In this document: positions 30,745 through 53,300 of the stretch, one piece after another | Layout of the letters: each line of letters begins with the position of its first letter | How positions within the stretch are numbered: the stretch's first letter is position 1 | Assembly: GCA_025937835.1 (NCBI GenBank) | Contig: JAICQO010000002.1 | Span: forward strand, 1-64,000 | Direction: 5' to 3' | Origin: Polyangiaceae bacterium | GTDB taxonomy: Bacteria; Myxococcota_A; Polyangia; Polyangiales; Polyangiaceae | DNA: 64,000 nucleotides | Translations under genes and position numbers: made by a program | Notes under the pieces: model-generated | Databases searched by the model: none | Told to the model about the DNA's origin: nothing | Seen by the model: the letters and a program-made list of their open reading frames with translations, nothing else

Positions 30745-33700
30745 GAGCCACCCAGTCGACGCAGCAGCGCGGATTCGACCTCTGCTTCGCTCATGCGGGA
30801 GACGGCGTCGGCGTCCAGCGCGGCCGGCGGGGCCCCGGCTTCGGGAGCCGCGGGCCCGGGCGCGGCCTCGGCCGGGGCGACGAGCTCCAGCAGGCGGCTC
30901 GCCAGAAGATCGATGGTCGGGTAGTCGAACAGCAGCGATACCGGCAGCCGCCGCGTGAGCCCGAGGCCCGTCGTGAGCTGATTTCGAAGCTGCACGGCCA
31001 TCAGCGAGTCGAAGCCGAGATCCATCAGGCGATCGTTGCGACCGGGCGGACGGCTCTCGTCGAGGCGTAACACGGCCATCACCTGCTCGCGGACGTACTC
31101 GCGGACCATGCCCAGGCGCTCCCCGGGCAGCGCGGCCTCGAGCCGCTGCCGGAAGGACTCGCCTCGCTCGAGGACCGCGGCGGCGGCCCGCGCGGGGTCG
31201 CGCTCGGCGGCTGGAGCGTCGGTAGCGGCGTCGCCGAGCGCCTCGCCCGAGACGCGCGCCACGATCACGTGCTGACCGAGCTCGTTCGCGTCGGAGCCGG
31301 GCCGCGGAAACGCTTCGGCTGCCTCGAAGCCCGCCGCGAGCAACGCGTCGACCCAGATCGGCGGCGGCAGGAGCGGGTTGTCGGTGCGCAGATCGTCCGC
31401 GAAATGCTGCCAACCTTCGATCAGCCCGGTGGTGATGTCGAACCAGTCGAGGTGGGTCGTGGACTCGACCAGCACCAGCACGCCGCCCGGCGCGAGCAGC
31501 CCGTGCAAGCGGCGCAGCGCCGCGCGAAGGTCGACGCTGGCGTGGACCGCGTTGGCCGAGACGATGACGTCGAAGCGCTCTCCTCCGTGTCCGACCGGTG
31601 CCTCGTCTTTGTCGAGGTCGAAGCGCGCCGTGGTCAAGAACGGGAAGTCGGCGAAATGCGTGCGCGCCCGATCGAGGAAAATATCGGACACGTCGCTGAA
31701 CAGGTAACGCGTTCGATCCGCGGGCAGCACCGGTAACAGCGAGCTCGTGGTCCCGCCGGTGCCGGCGCCCACCTCGAGCACCCGCAGCGTGCGGCCGTCG
31801 GGCAGCGCCTGCGCGAGCTCTTCGAACGCGGCCGCGGCCAGGCCGTTGACGTAGCGCATCGTCGTCGAACGCTCGTACAGGTCGCGGGCGAGCTCGAACG
31901 AACCGCCGGGGAACAAGGTCTCGAGCGGGCTCTCGCGCCCCGTGAGCACGTCCCCCGCGAGCGAGCAGCAGTGCTTGAAGTAGGCGAAGAGCTGGCGATT
32001 GTCGGCGAACGCGCGCTCGGCCTCCGCCCACAGCGCCTCGAGCCCGGCCGGGGTCAAGCCAGCCGGAGCGCGATAGTGCTCGCCGTCACGTTCGAGCGAG
32101 CCCTGCTCCACGAGGCCGTCGAGCCAGCGCTTGACGAGGTGCCGGTAAGCGCCGCCGATCTTCGCCCGTTCGAGCACGGTTTCGAGCGTGTGCGCCTCGC
32201 CCGCCGCGCCGAACAGGCCCGCGGCGCACAGGATCGCCGCGGCGTTCTCGCGGGTGAGCCGCGCGAGCAGCCGCCATTTCTCGGGATACGAAGCAGCGGC
32301 GAGGTCCAACGGCCCGCGCAAGGATTCGCGCTCGAGCTTGTGCGAAAACCGCAGCCAGCGCTCGCGGACGTTGCTCCGCGGCTGCGATGCTCGGCCGAAA
32401 GTCGGCGACCAGTGCCGATCTTTCCGGAAAGGGTAACCCGGCAACGCGAGCCGGCGCGGCGCGCTGCGTCCGTCGAAGCGCGCCCAGTCGATCTCGGCGC
32501 CGCCGACGAACAGCCGCGACAGGCTCTCGAGCAGGTCCGACCACGCCGGACGATCACGGCGCAACGACGGCAGCCATTCGACGCTGGCAGAGACGCACTC
32601 CGCGCCGAGGCCGAGCAGCACCGGGTGCGGCCCCACCTCGACGAAGTGGGTGATGCCCTGTCGCACAGCCGCCTCGATAGACTGCGCGAAGTGCACGGGT
32701 TGGCGCATGTGCGACAGCCAGTACTCGGTGCGCCCGACCTGGTCCAAGCCCGCGACCCCGCCCGTCAGGTTCGAGATGAACGCGCAGCGCGGCGGCGTCC
32801 ACTTCACGCGCTCGAGCGCCGCGGCAAGCCCCGGGATCAGCGGCTCGACGCGTGGCGAGTGCGACGCGTAGGGCACGCGCAGCAGCTTGGCGCGGATGCC
32901 GCGCGCCTCGAAGCGGGCCAGCAGCGCCTCGACCTGGGAGCGCTGACCGCTCACGACGACGTTCTCCGGCCCGTTGTAGGCGCCGATCGCGATCTCGCCG
33001 CCGAGCGCCGCGATCTCGGCGGACACGGCTTCGGGCGAGGCGAACACGGCTCCCATGCCGCCGCCGGGCTCGAGCTCGTCGGTGAGCCGGCCGCGCTCGG
33101 CCACGAGCGAGAGGCCGTCTTCGAGCGAAAACAATCCGGCGACCTGGGCCGCGGCGTACTCACCGAGGCTGTGGCCGAGCACGGCGTTCGGCTCGATCCC
33201 CCACGATCGCCACAGCTCCGAGAGCGCGTACTCGACGGCGAACGTCGCGGGCTGGGCGTACAGGCTCCGGTCGAGCGGAGAGGCCTCGCCTTCCGAGAAC
33301 ATCGCGTCGAGCAGGCCGCGCGGCAGCTTGCGATCCAGCACCGCGGCGCACGCGTCGATCGCCGAGCGGAACACTTCCGAGGTCTCGTACAGGCCGCGCG
33401 CCATGCCCGGCGATTGCGCGCCGTGACCCGTGAACAGGAAAGCGATGCGCGGTCGGACGGCGCCGTCCACCTGGCCGCTGGCGAGCGCCGGGTTCGGAGT
33501 GCCTTCCCGGTAGGCGGCGAGCCCCTGCGACAGCTCGCGCGCGTCTTTGCCGACGATCGCCAGGCGATGCTCGAGCTGAGCGCGGCCCGCGTTCGCGGTG
33601 AAGCAGAAGTCGGCGAGCGGCTCGCTCGGCTCCTGCTCGAGCCGTTGCTGGTAGCTCTGGGCGAGCTCGCGCAACGAGGCCTCGGAGCGCGCCGAGAGCG

Positions 33701-35121
33701 CGAGCAGCTCCAGCGGTCGGCGCGGCGTCTCTGCGGCTCCCTCCGCGGGAGCACGGGGCGGCGGCGCCTCGATGATCACGTGGGAGTTCGTGCCGCTGAA
33801 GCCAAAGGAGCTCAGACCGGCCAAGCGCCGCCCGCCGATCTCGGGCCACGGCTCGCTCGCCGTCGCGACGCGGATCGGGTGGGTCCAGTCGATGAGCGGA
33901 TTCGGGGTACTGAAATGCAGGCTCGGAGGGATCTCGCGCCGCTGCAGGGCCACGAGCAGCTTCAACAACCCCGCAATGCCTGCGGCCGCTTCCAGGTGGC
34001 CGAAGTTGGTCTTGACCGAGCCAATCACGAGCGGCTGCGACGGATCGCGCTCGCTGCACAGCGCGGCGGACAGCGCCCCGACCTCGATCGGATCGCCGAG
34101 GGACGTGCCCGTGCCGTGCGCCTCGACCACGCCGATTTCGCGACCCGACACGCCGGCCTGGGCGAGCGCCGCGCGGATCACGGCCTCTTGCGCGGGACCG
34201 TTGGGTGCGGTGAGCCCTCCGCTCTTACCGTCCTGGTTGATCGCGGAACCGCGGATCACGCCGAGCACGCGATCCCCGTCGGCGAGCGCGTCCGAGAGCC
34301 GCCGCGCCACGACCACGGCACAGCCCTCGCCGCGCACGTAGCCGTCGGCTGCGGCGTCGAAGGTCTTGCAACGACCGTCGGGCGCCATCATGCGCGCCTT
34401 GGAGAAGTTGATGTTGAGCTCGGGCGTGAGCACCAGGTTCACGCCGCCGATCAAGGCCAGATCGCAGTCGCCGAGCCGCAAGCCCTGACAAGCCAGGTGC
34501 AGCGCCACGAGCGAGGACGAGCAGGCGGTGTCGATCGCCACCGCGGGGCCGAGCAACCCGAGAAAATACGAGATGCGGCCGGCGGCGACGCTGTAAGCGT
34601 TGCCGGTGCTCACGTAGGCGTCGATCGCCTCGGGCTCCGCGAACAACGCGCGGCCGTAGTCGCCGTTGGCGATGCCCAGATAGACGCCGGCGCGCGTGCC
34701 GGCGAGCGACGCGGGCGAATGTCCCGCGTCCTCGAGCGCCTGCCACGCCACCTCGAGCAGCAGCCGTTGCTGCGGATCCATGCTGGCGGCCTCGCGCGGC
34801 GAGATCCCGAAGAACTCGGCGTCGAAGCGATCCACGTCGTCGAGGAAGCCGCCGAAGCGCGTGGTCATCTTGCCGGGCGCGTCGGGATCCTCGTCGTAGA
34901 GCCGGCTCAGGTCCCAGCGGCTCTGCGGGATCGGCGTGATCGCGTCCGTGCCGGAGAACAACAGCCGCTCGAAGCCGGCCAGATCGATGACCCCGCCCGG
35001 TAGGCGTAGGCCGACCCCCACGATCGCGATCGGTTCGCGCGCGCGTTCGAGCTCGCTGCGGAGCCCGCGGATCTCTAGCAGCGCCCGCTTGATCGGCGTG
35101 AGCGTCTTGTCTTCGGGTGCC

Positions 35122-35132
<11 letters not shown>
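30741..35132 (-). CDS. Type I PKS module: KS-AT-cMT-ACP (no ketoreduction)
   Basis: 1463 residues. Docking helix 1-31; KS 33-460 (Cys204, VEAHGTGTS, KTNFGHLE); AT ~560-870 with GHSLGE (Ser655) and YASH at 755-758, the usual methylmalonyl signature; a C-methyltransferase region ~940-1295 with VLEVGAGTGGTTS; ACP with Ser1376 (LGFDSLMAVQLRN); docking tail RMSEAEVESALLRRL. There is no DH, ER or KR, so the beta-keto group should stay. A methylmalonyl AT plus a C-methyltransferase suggests a gem-dimethyl ketone, as in epothilone module 8. The start at 35132 has GGAG 5 bases upstream and overlaps the previous gene by 11 bases; longer in-frame starts give Arg-rich non-PKS sequence. Confidence 0.95.
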
Positions 35133-46073
<10,941 letters not shown>

Positions 46074-46087
46074 GGAAATGCCAGAGG

Positions 46088-49000
46088 TCAGGGCTGGTGC
46101 GGCTGCTTGGAATCGAAGCGCTCCGGCGGCCCTTGCGGAGTGTCGGACGAGTCCGCGGCGCGCACGCAAGCTTCGAGCTGCGCGGCGAGCACGCGCACGT
46201 TCGGTTCGCGGGTCAAGGTGTGGTGATCACCAGGCACCTCGACCGCGACTATGCCCTGCTGGGCGAGGGACAGCCAGCCGAGGTCCGGCGGGACCTCCGA
46301 GAAGATCGGGTGCGTGTCGCGCGCTCGGATCACCGTCAGCTTGCCGCGATAGGGCCGCAGCTTGTAGCGCGCGGCGCATTGCATGAACGTCTCGGTGAGC
46401 CAGAAGTCGCGGAGCTCGTGGGGAATGGCGCGGCTTCGGGCCAGGTGGTAGCGCACGGAGAGCGCGCGATAGACGTGGTAGCTGTCGCGCGCGAGCTTCT
46501 TCACCAGCCGCTCGCTGAGCTGGCGCGGCCCCTCCTCGGCCAGAGCGCGCTTCCAGCCCGCGAAGCGGTCGAACACCACTACGCCCGGACGATAGAAATC
46601 GATCAGCGCGAGCAAGTTGACCTGCTCGCCCGCGGCGCGAAGCTGCTGCGCCATCTCGTAGGCGATCAGCCCGCCGCCGCAGTACCCGCTCAAATAGTAG
46701 GGGCCTCGCGGCTGCACGATCCGGAGCTCGGCCAGGTAATCGCTGGCGATCTCCTCGATCGTCTCCTTCGGCCGGCTCGTTCCGTCGACGCCAGCGGACT
46801 GGATGCCGTAAAACGGACGATCACGCGACAGATAGCGGGCGACGTCGTAGAGGTTCAGCACGTTGCCGCCGGCGCCGTGGATGCAGAACAAGGGGGGTCG
46901 CGAGCCCTCGGAGCGGATCGGCACGAGGTACGAGAACTTGACGGGCGGAGCCGCCGCCTTCGCGGGAGCTTGGTGCTCGCGGAGCTTCTTCGCGAGCTTC
47001 TCGACCGTGGTTGCGTCGAGGATCACCGCGTACGGCAGCGCCACACCGAACGACTTCTCGATGCGCGCCATCAGCCGGGCCACGAGCAGCGAATGACCGC
47101 CGAGATCGAAGAAGCTGTCGAGCACGCTCGGCACCGGCACTCCGAGCACGCCCTCCCAGAGTTTGACCAGCTCTTGCTCGATCGCGTCGCGCGGCGGCAC
47201 CCAGCTCGACTCGTCCACGAGCTCTTCCACGGGCGCAGGCAGCGCCTTGCGATCGGTCTTGCCGCTCGGCGTGAGCGGGACGGCGGCGATTGACATCCAG
47301 GCCGACGGCACCATCTCTTTCGTCAGCTTGGTCTGGCACAGCTCGCGCAGCTCGCGCGTGGAGACCTCGCCGTTGCGCGGCACGTAGTATCCGACCAGCC
47401 GCAGATCGCCCGGGCGCGCCTCGCGCGCAGCGACGACGGCCGCCGCGACGCCCGGGTGCTCGCGGAGCACCGACTCGATCTCGCCGAGCTCGATGCGGTG
47501 GCCGCGGATCTTGACCTGGTCGTCGAGGCGCCCGAGGTAGTCGAGCTCGCCGTCGGGGCGGAAGCGCACGGCATCGCCGGTGCGGTACATCCGCGCGTCG
47601 CCGCCCGCGAACCGATCGGGCAAGAACCGCGCGCCCGTGAGCTCCGGTCGCTTCAGGTATCCCCGCCCCACCCCGACGCCGCCGATGTAGAGCTCGCCGA
47701 CCGCGCCTTCCGGCACGAGCGCGCCTTGCGGGTCGAGCACGTAGAGCGCGGTGTTGGCGAACGCGTGACCGATCGGCACCGGGCCCTCTTCGGCCTTCAC
47801 CTGGTGCTTCGTGGACCAGATCGTGGTCTCGGTCGGTCCGTACTGGTTCCAGACCGAGCCCGCGCGGGTCAGGAGCTGGTTCGCGAGCTCGCGCGTCATG
47901 GCCTCGCCACCGCAGATGATCTTGAGCTTCGGGTTGCCCTTCCAGTCGCTGTCCAGCAAGAGCCGGAACGTAGCCGGCGTTGCCTGGAGCAGCGTCGCGT
48001 CGAAGCGCTCGGCGAGCTCGGCGAGCCGCTTGCCGTCCGTCAACACGTCGCGCGCCACGATGTAGACCCGGGCCCCGGTTACGAGCGGCAAGAACATCTC
48101 GACCACCGAGATGTCGAACGAGATCGTGGTCACCGAGAGCAGGCGATCTTCCGGGCCGAAGCCCGGCGATTGCTGCATGTCGAGCAGCAGGCTGGTAAGC
48201 CCGCGGTTCAGGATCTCGACACCCTTCGGGCGCCCCGTCGAGCCAGAGGTGTACATCACGTAGACGACGTCGTCGGGGCTGTAGCTCCCGACGTCCGGCA
48301 GCGGCGCGGCCTCGGCGGGATCCGGCGCGAGCTCGACGCTCAGGGTCGGCAGGTGCGGCGGCACCGGCAGCCGATCTCGTCCGAAATCGTCCGTGATCAG
48401 CACCGCGGGCTCCGCGTCCTCGAACAGGTACGCGAGCCGATCGGGCGGGTAGCGCGGATCGAGCGGCACGTAGGCGGCGCGCAAGCGCAGCACGGCCAGC
48501 ACGGCCACCAGCACGGCCCTGGACCGCTCGAGCCCGATCGCGACCCGACTTCCGACCACGACGCCGGCCTGGCTCAAGCGGCGCGCCAGCACGCTGGCGG
48601 CGCGGTCCAGCTCCGCGTAGGTCATCGAACCGGCCGCGTCGAACGCAACCCGAGCATCGGGCGTGCGCCGCACCTGTGCGTCGAACAGCTCGATCACCGG
48701 CGTGGTCGGCGTGTTGTCGCGGAAGGTCCGGCGGCTCAAACGGATCAAGCGCTCGCGCTCCTCGGCCGACAGCGCTGCCGCGCTCTCGGGGACGAGCGGC
48801 TCGGCGGGCATCGCCCGCGGTCGGATCGCGGTGATAGCGGTCGGCGTGTCCGGGAACCGCGCGAGCCGAGACAGGGGCGCGCGCCGATCGTCGAGCGCTG
48901 CGCGCAGCAGGTGCTCGAAGCGAGCCTGCACGGCGTCGATCATCTGCGCGTCGTAGGCGTCGCAGCGGTATTCGACGCCGCACACGAGCTCACCGTCGAC

Positions 49001-50320
49001 CTCGCGGAAGAACCAGCTGAGATCGAAGATCGCGCCGCCGCTGTCGATGCGATCGAGCGTCGGTCCGTTCTGGAGCACCACGGCCACCTGGAACAGCGGC
49101 GTCCGATCGAAGGAGCGCTCCGGCTTCAGGTGCTCGACCAGCTTCTCGAACGGCACGTCGCGGTGCGCGTGTCCGTCGAGCACGGCGCTGCGCGCGCGAG
49201 CCAGGAGCTCGGCGAAGGAGGGGTCGCCGGCGAGATCGATGCGCAGCGCCAGCACGCTCACGAATGGGCCCACCAGCTGCTCGAACTCGGGTCGCTCGCG
49301 GGAGCCCATCGGGCTGCCGAGCACGAGGTCGAGCTGCCCGGTGTAAGAGTAGAGGACGCACGCGCAGACGCTGACCAGCCCCATGTACACCGTGGCGCGC
49401 TCCTCGCGCGTCACGGCCCGCAGGCGGTTCGAGAGCTCGAGGCCGACACGGAAGCTGCGGGTCGCCCCGGGTGCGAACGCGCGGCGCGAGCGCGCCGACG
49501 GCAGCGTGGAGGTTGGCGGGGCGCCCTTCAGGTTCCGCTCCCACCACTCGAGCTCGGACTTGAGGCGCGCGGACTCGAGCATGTCTCGCTGCCAGCTCGC
49601 GAAATCGACGTACTGAATCGCCGTCGCCGGCTCCGGCTCGCGCCCGTCGTAGGCGGCCTTCACCTCGCGCCCGATCAGCGCCATCGACCAGGCATCGACC
49701 GCGATGTGATGGGCCACGAACCGCGTCACCAGGCGATCCTCGGGCAGGCGGTAGATCACGAACCGCGCCGGGGGCCGGTGCTTCAGATCGAACGGCGTGT
49801 GGACCTGCTCGTCGCCGTCTTCCTCGATTGCCAGCCGCTGCGCCTCCTCGGTTTCGAGCGCCGTCAGGTCCTTGATCTGGACGGGCTCGCCCTCCGGCAG
49901 GATCAGCAGCTGGGGGAAGCCGTCTTGATCCCGGAACGCGCTGCGCAAGATCTCGTGCCGTTGCAAGACCGCGGACAGCGCCTGTTCGAGGTAGCTGGGG
50001 TTGAGCGGGACGTCGCTGCTCCAGAACGCCGTCATGTTGTAGGCGGTGCTCTGCGGCTGGAACTGGTGCAAGAGCCAGAGCCGCTCCTGGAAGAACGACA
50101 GCGGCAACGTCTCGCTGCGCGAGATCCGCGCGATCGGCTCGAGCTTGCCCGTGTCGGCGCCCCCGACCAGCGCAATCAGCTCGTCGCGATGCGCGGCGAT
50201 GCGCGTCTTGAGCCCGTCGCTGAGCTGCCCCTTCGGCGAATTGACGCGCAGCTTTCCGTCGCTGACGAACACGTCCGCGCCGAGAGCCCGAAGCTCGGAG
50301 AGAAGGCGTGCAGCGCTCAG
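46088..50320 (-). CDS. NRPS: TubC docking-C-A-PCP-thioesterase (chain release)
   Basis: 1410 residues if translated from CTG at 50320. TubC-type docking domain 1-50 (LSAARLLSELRALGADVF...KLRVNSPKGQL); C domain ~70-480 with HHIAVDA (204-210; Gly of HHxxxDG is Ala); A domain ~535-1030 (YTSGSTGRPKG, YGPTETTIWS, RTGD, GKTDRK); PCP Ser1077 (LGGHSLL); thioesterase ~1125-1400. The eight specificity positions I read by eye are D-I-V-Q-I-G-Q-I-W, no confident substrate. The TE nucleophile motif is GYCGGG, with Cys1214 where Ser is usual, and the late GDHHTL supplies the His. As the only TE seen, this protein should release the product. A start at the internal GTG (50272) would cut the docking domain in half. 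Confidence 0.93.
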   Translation of the reverse strand: MSAARLLSELRALGADVFVSDGKLRVNSPKGQLSDGLKTRIAAHRDELIALVGGADTGKLEPIARISRSETLPLSFFQERLWLLHQFQPQSTAYNMTAFWSSDVPLNPSYLEQALSAVLQRHEILRSAFRDQDGFPQLLILPEGEPVQIKDLTALETEEAQRLAIEEDGDEQVHTPFDLKHRPPARFVIYRLPEDRLVTRFVAHHIAVDAWSMALIGREVKAAYDGREPEPATAIQYVDFASWQRDMLESARLKSELEWWERNLKGAPPTSTLPSARSRRAFAPGATRSFRVGLELSNRLRAVTREERATVYMGLVSVCACVLYSYTGQLDLVLGSPMGSRERPEFEQLVGPFVSVLALRIDLAGDPSFAELLARARSAVLDGHAHRDVPFEKLVEHLKPERSFDRTPLFQVAVVLQNGPTLDRIDSGGAIFDLSWFFREVDGELVCGVEYRCDAYDAQMIDAVQARFEHLLRAALDDRRAPLSRLARFPDTPTAITAIRPRAMPAEPLVPESAAALSAEERERLIRLSRRTFRDNTPTTPVIELFDAQVRRTPDARVAFDAAGSMTYAELDRAASVLARRLSQAGVVVGSRVAIGLERSRAVLVAVLAVLRLRAAYVPLDPRYPPDRLAYLFEDAEPAVLITDDFGRDRLPVPPHLPTLSVELAPDPAEAAPLPDVGSYSPDDVVYVMYTSGSTGRPKGVEILNRGLTSLLLDMQQSPGFGPEDRLLSVTTISFDISVVEMFLPLVTGARVYIVARDVLTDGKRLAELAERFDATLLQATPATFRLLLDSDWKGNPKLKIICGGEAMTRELANQLLTRAGSVWNQYGPTETTIWSTKHQVKAEEGPVPIGHAFANTALYVLDPQGALVPEGAVGELYIGGVGVGRGYLKRPELTGARFLPDRFAGGDARMYRTGDAVRFRPDGELDYLGRLDDQVKIRGHRIELGEIESVLREHPGVAAAVVAAREARPGDLRLVGYYVPRNGEVSTRELRELCQTKLTKEMVPSAWMSIAAVPLTPSGKTDRKALPAPVEELVDESSWVPPRDAIEQELVKLWEGVLGVPVPSVLDSFFDLGGHSLLVARLMARIEKSFGVALPYAVILDATTVEKLAKKLREHQAPAKAAAPPVKFSYLVPIRSEGSRPPLFCIHGAGGNVLNLYDVARYLSRDRPFYGIQSAGVDGTSRPKETIEEIASDYLAELRIVQPRGPYYLSGYCGGGLIAYEMAQQLRAAGEQVNLLALIDFYRPGVVVFDRFAGWKRALAEEGPRQLSERLVKKLARDSYHVYRALSVRYHLARSRAIPHELRDFWLTETFMQCAARYKLRPYRGKLTVIRARDTHPIFSEVPPDLGWLSLAQQGIVAVEVPGDHHTLTREPNVRVLAAQLEACVRAADSSDTPQGPPERFDSKQPHQP

Positions 50321-53300
50321 AACTCGAGCTCCTCTCTGTCAGCGTCATCGGCGGCCGGCGCTGCCGCGGACTTCGAGACGGCTGCCTCCACGCGCTCCGA
50401 CAAGCGCTCGAGCGTGGGTGCGTCGAAGACGTCGCGCAGGGACAGCCGCGCGCCGAAGGCCTGATCGACGCGGGCCAGCACGCGCGTCGCGAGCAACGAA
50501 TGCCCGCCGAGCTCGAAGAAGTCGTCACGAGCGTCGACGCGATCGACGCCGAGCAGCTCGCACCAGATCTCTCCGAGCCGGCGCTCGACCTCGGACCCGG
50601 GAGCGCGGGCCTCCGTGGTGGGCTCGGGGCGCTTGCGCACGGCGGCCGCCGCCGCGCCCTGGGTCTTCGAGCTCGAGGTCGCGAGCTCCGCCGCACGCAC
50701 CGGGTCGAAAGACGAGACGACGATCCGGTTGCGGCGTGAGCCGAGCCCGCGCACGAAGGCCTCGACCGCGGCGTCGGACGCGAGCGCGTGGCGCAACGCG
50801 GCCTGACGCTCGCTGCGATTGGCGGCGGCCGCGGCGAGCTTGGCGGCCATGCCGACCTCGCGCCACGGCCCCCAATCGAAAGCCACGACGTGCTGCCAAG
50901 CGCGCGGGCGCGCGTCCGAATCGACGAAGGCATCGAGGTAGGCGTTGGCAGCGGCGTAGTCGGCCGTGCCCGCAGCGCCGGCCACGGCGTTGATCGAGCT
51001 GAACAGGGCCACGAAATCGAGCGACGTGCCGCCGAGTAGCTCGACGAGCACGGACAGCCCGTCCACTTTCGGCGCCAGCACCTCTTCGAGCTCGCCCTCG
51101 GACTTGCGGAGCGCGATCGTGCCGCTACCGGGCACGCCCGCCGCGTGGATCACGCCGTCGATGCCGCCCCAGCGCGCGCGCGCTGCGTCGATCGCCGCCC
51201 GCATCGCCGTCCGATCCTGAGTCGCGGCCGAGGCGACCAGCACCTCCCCGCCCGCCGCCTCGATCTCGGTCAGCGCGCGCGCGACGGCCGCGATCGGATC
51301 GTCCGCTTTCGCGCCCTCGAGCAGTCGCGGCCAGTGCTCGCGCGGAGGCAGCTCCGTGCGCGCGGTGAGCAGCAAACGCGCCGAGCTCCGGCGCGCCAGA
51401 TCCTTGGCCAGACTGAGGCCGATACCACCGAGGCCGCCCGTGATCAGGTACACCCCTCGCGCCTTCAGCGGCAGCGAGGACGCTTCTGTCTCGGAGAGCG
51501 AAATCCGATCGAGGCGGCGAACGAAGCGCCGCCCGCGCCGCCGCGCGATCTGGCGTTCGGTGCCGGGCAGCACGGCTTCTTCGGCCACGGCAGCCGCTGC
51601 CGCTTCGAGCGCCGCATCGACGTCGATCGATGCGAAATCGACACTGCGCACGTCGAGGCCCGGCACCTCCACCGGCAGCACCAGCACCGGACCGGTCGAG
51701 AGCGACGCGCCGAGATCGTGGAGCGGCTCGTCGAGCACCACCGCCGCCCCCGTGGTCACGACCACGAGGCGCAGCGCTCGTCGATGGGTCTCGGGCTCGA
51801 GCGCCGCCGCGAGCCCCACGAGGTTGTAGTAGGCGTCGGCGTTGCGCCGCGCGGCGTCGCCGCTCGACTCGAGCACGTACACGGCGCCGGCGAGCCCCGC
51901 GCTATCCACCTGCTCGCCCGGTACGGCACGCACGACGCTCGCCCCGCCGCTCTCGAAGCGCCGCTGCACGGCGTCCGCCAGCGCGCCGGGGCGCGACATG
52001 ACCAACCAGCGACCAGCGGGCTTTGGCACCTGACCGAGCGCCGATTCGTCGCGGATCCAGCTCGGCGCATAGTAGAGGGTCTCGCCGGTCGGGGCGGCGG
52101 CGGCGCTCGCCACGGGCCTCGCCTTTTCCACCCAGCAGCGCTCGCGTTCGAACGGATAGGTCGGGAGAGGAACGCGGCGCGACGGGCGCCCCGCATGCAG
52201 CGCTTCCCAGTCGAGCTTCGCGCCCGAGAGCCACAACCTGCCCGCCGTCTCGAGCGCCGATTCGAGCGCCGAGCGCGGCTCGCGAGGGTGCGGGAGAGAC
52301 GCGAACACGCGCCGCGATTGCTTGCCGAGCACCTGCCGCGACAGGGACGCGAGCGCATTGCTCGGCCCGACCTCGAGCAGCAGCGCACTCGGATCGTACT
52401 CGGAGAGCAAGCGCACGCCGGCTTCGAACCTCACCGCTTCGCGCAGGTGCCGCGCGTAGTAGGCGGGTGACGTCGCCTGCTCGTCGGTCACGAAGCTGCC
52501 GGTCAGGTTCGAGACGTAGGGGATCTGCGGCGGCGACAGCTCGACGCCGGCCAAAAGCTCGACGAACGGCCCGAGCATCGGCTCCATCATCCGCGAGTGG
52601 AAGGCGTGCGAGGTGTGCAGCAGCCGGGACTCGAAGCCCTCGCGCGACAGCCTCTGCACCAGGCGCTCGACCGCGTCCGAGGGGCCCGACACCGTGCACA
52701 GGCCAGGCGCGTTGACGGCCGCGAGCTCCACGCTCTCGTCCAGGTAGTTTTGCAGCTCCGCGGACGAGAGCTGCACCGCGGCCATGCTGCCCGGAGCCTG
52801 CGCCTGCATCAGCCGACCGCGCGCCGCCACGATCCGCAGCGCCGCCTCGAGCGTCATCACCCCGGCGAGATGCGCGGCCACGTACTCGCCGATGCTGTGT
52901 CCGATCATCGCGAACGGGCGGATCCCGAGCGACATCCAGAAGCGCGCCAGCGCGTATTCAGTCGCGAACAAGGCAGGCTGGGCGAGGCGCGTCTCGTCGA
53001 GGTCCGCCTTTACTTGCTCGCCGAACACGACCTCTCGCAGATCGAGACCGAGCTCCGGCTCCAGCAGTTGCGCGCAGCGATCGAACGCTTCGCGATAAAC
53101 CGGCTCCTCGCGGTACAGATCCTCGCCCATGCCGCGGTGCTGGCTGCCCTGCCCGCTGAACAAGAACGCGATTTGCGGCGTACCCCCGGCGTGCGTCGCC
53201 CCGTATACGGGCGCCCGGTCCGGCGTGGACAGCGCGCGGGCCGCCTCGGCCGAATCGCGCGCGACGACGACGCGCCGCTCCGGGTGCTCTCGCCTCCCGA

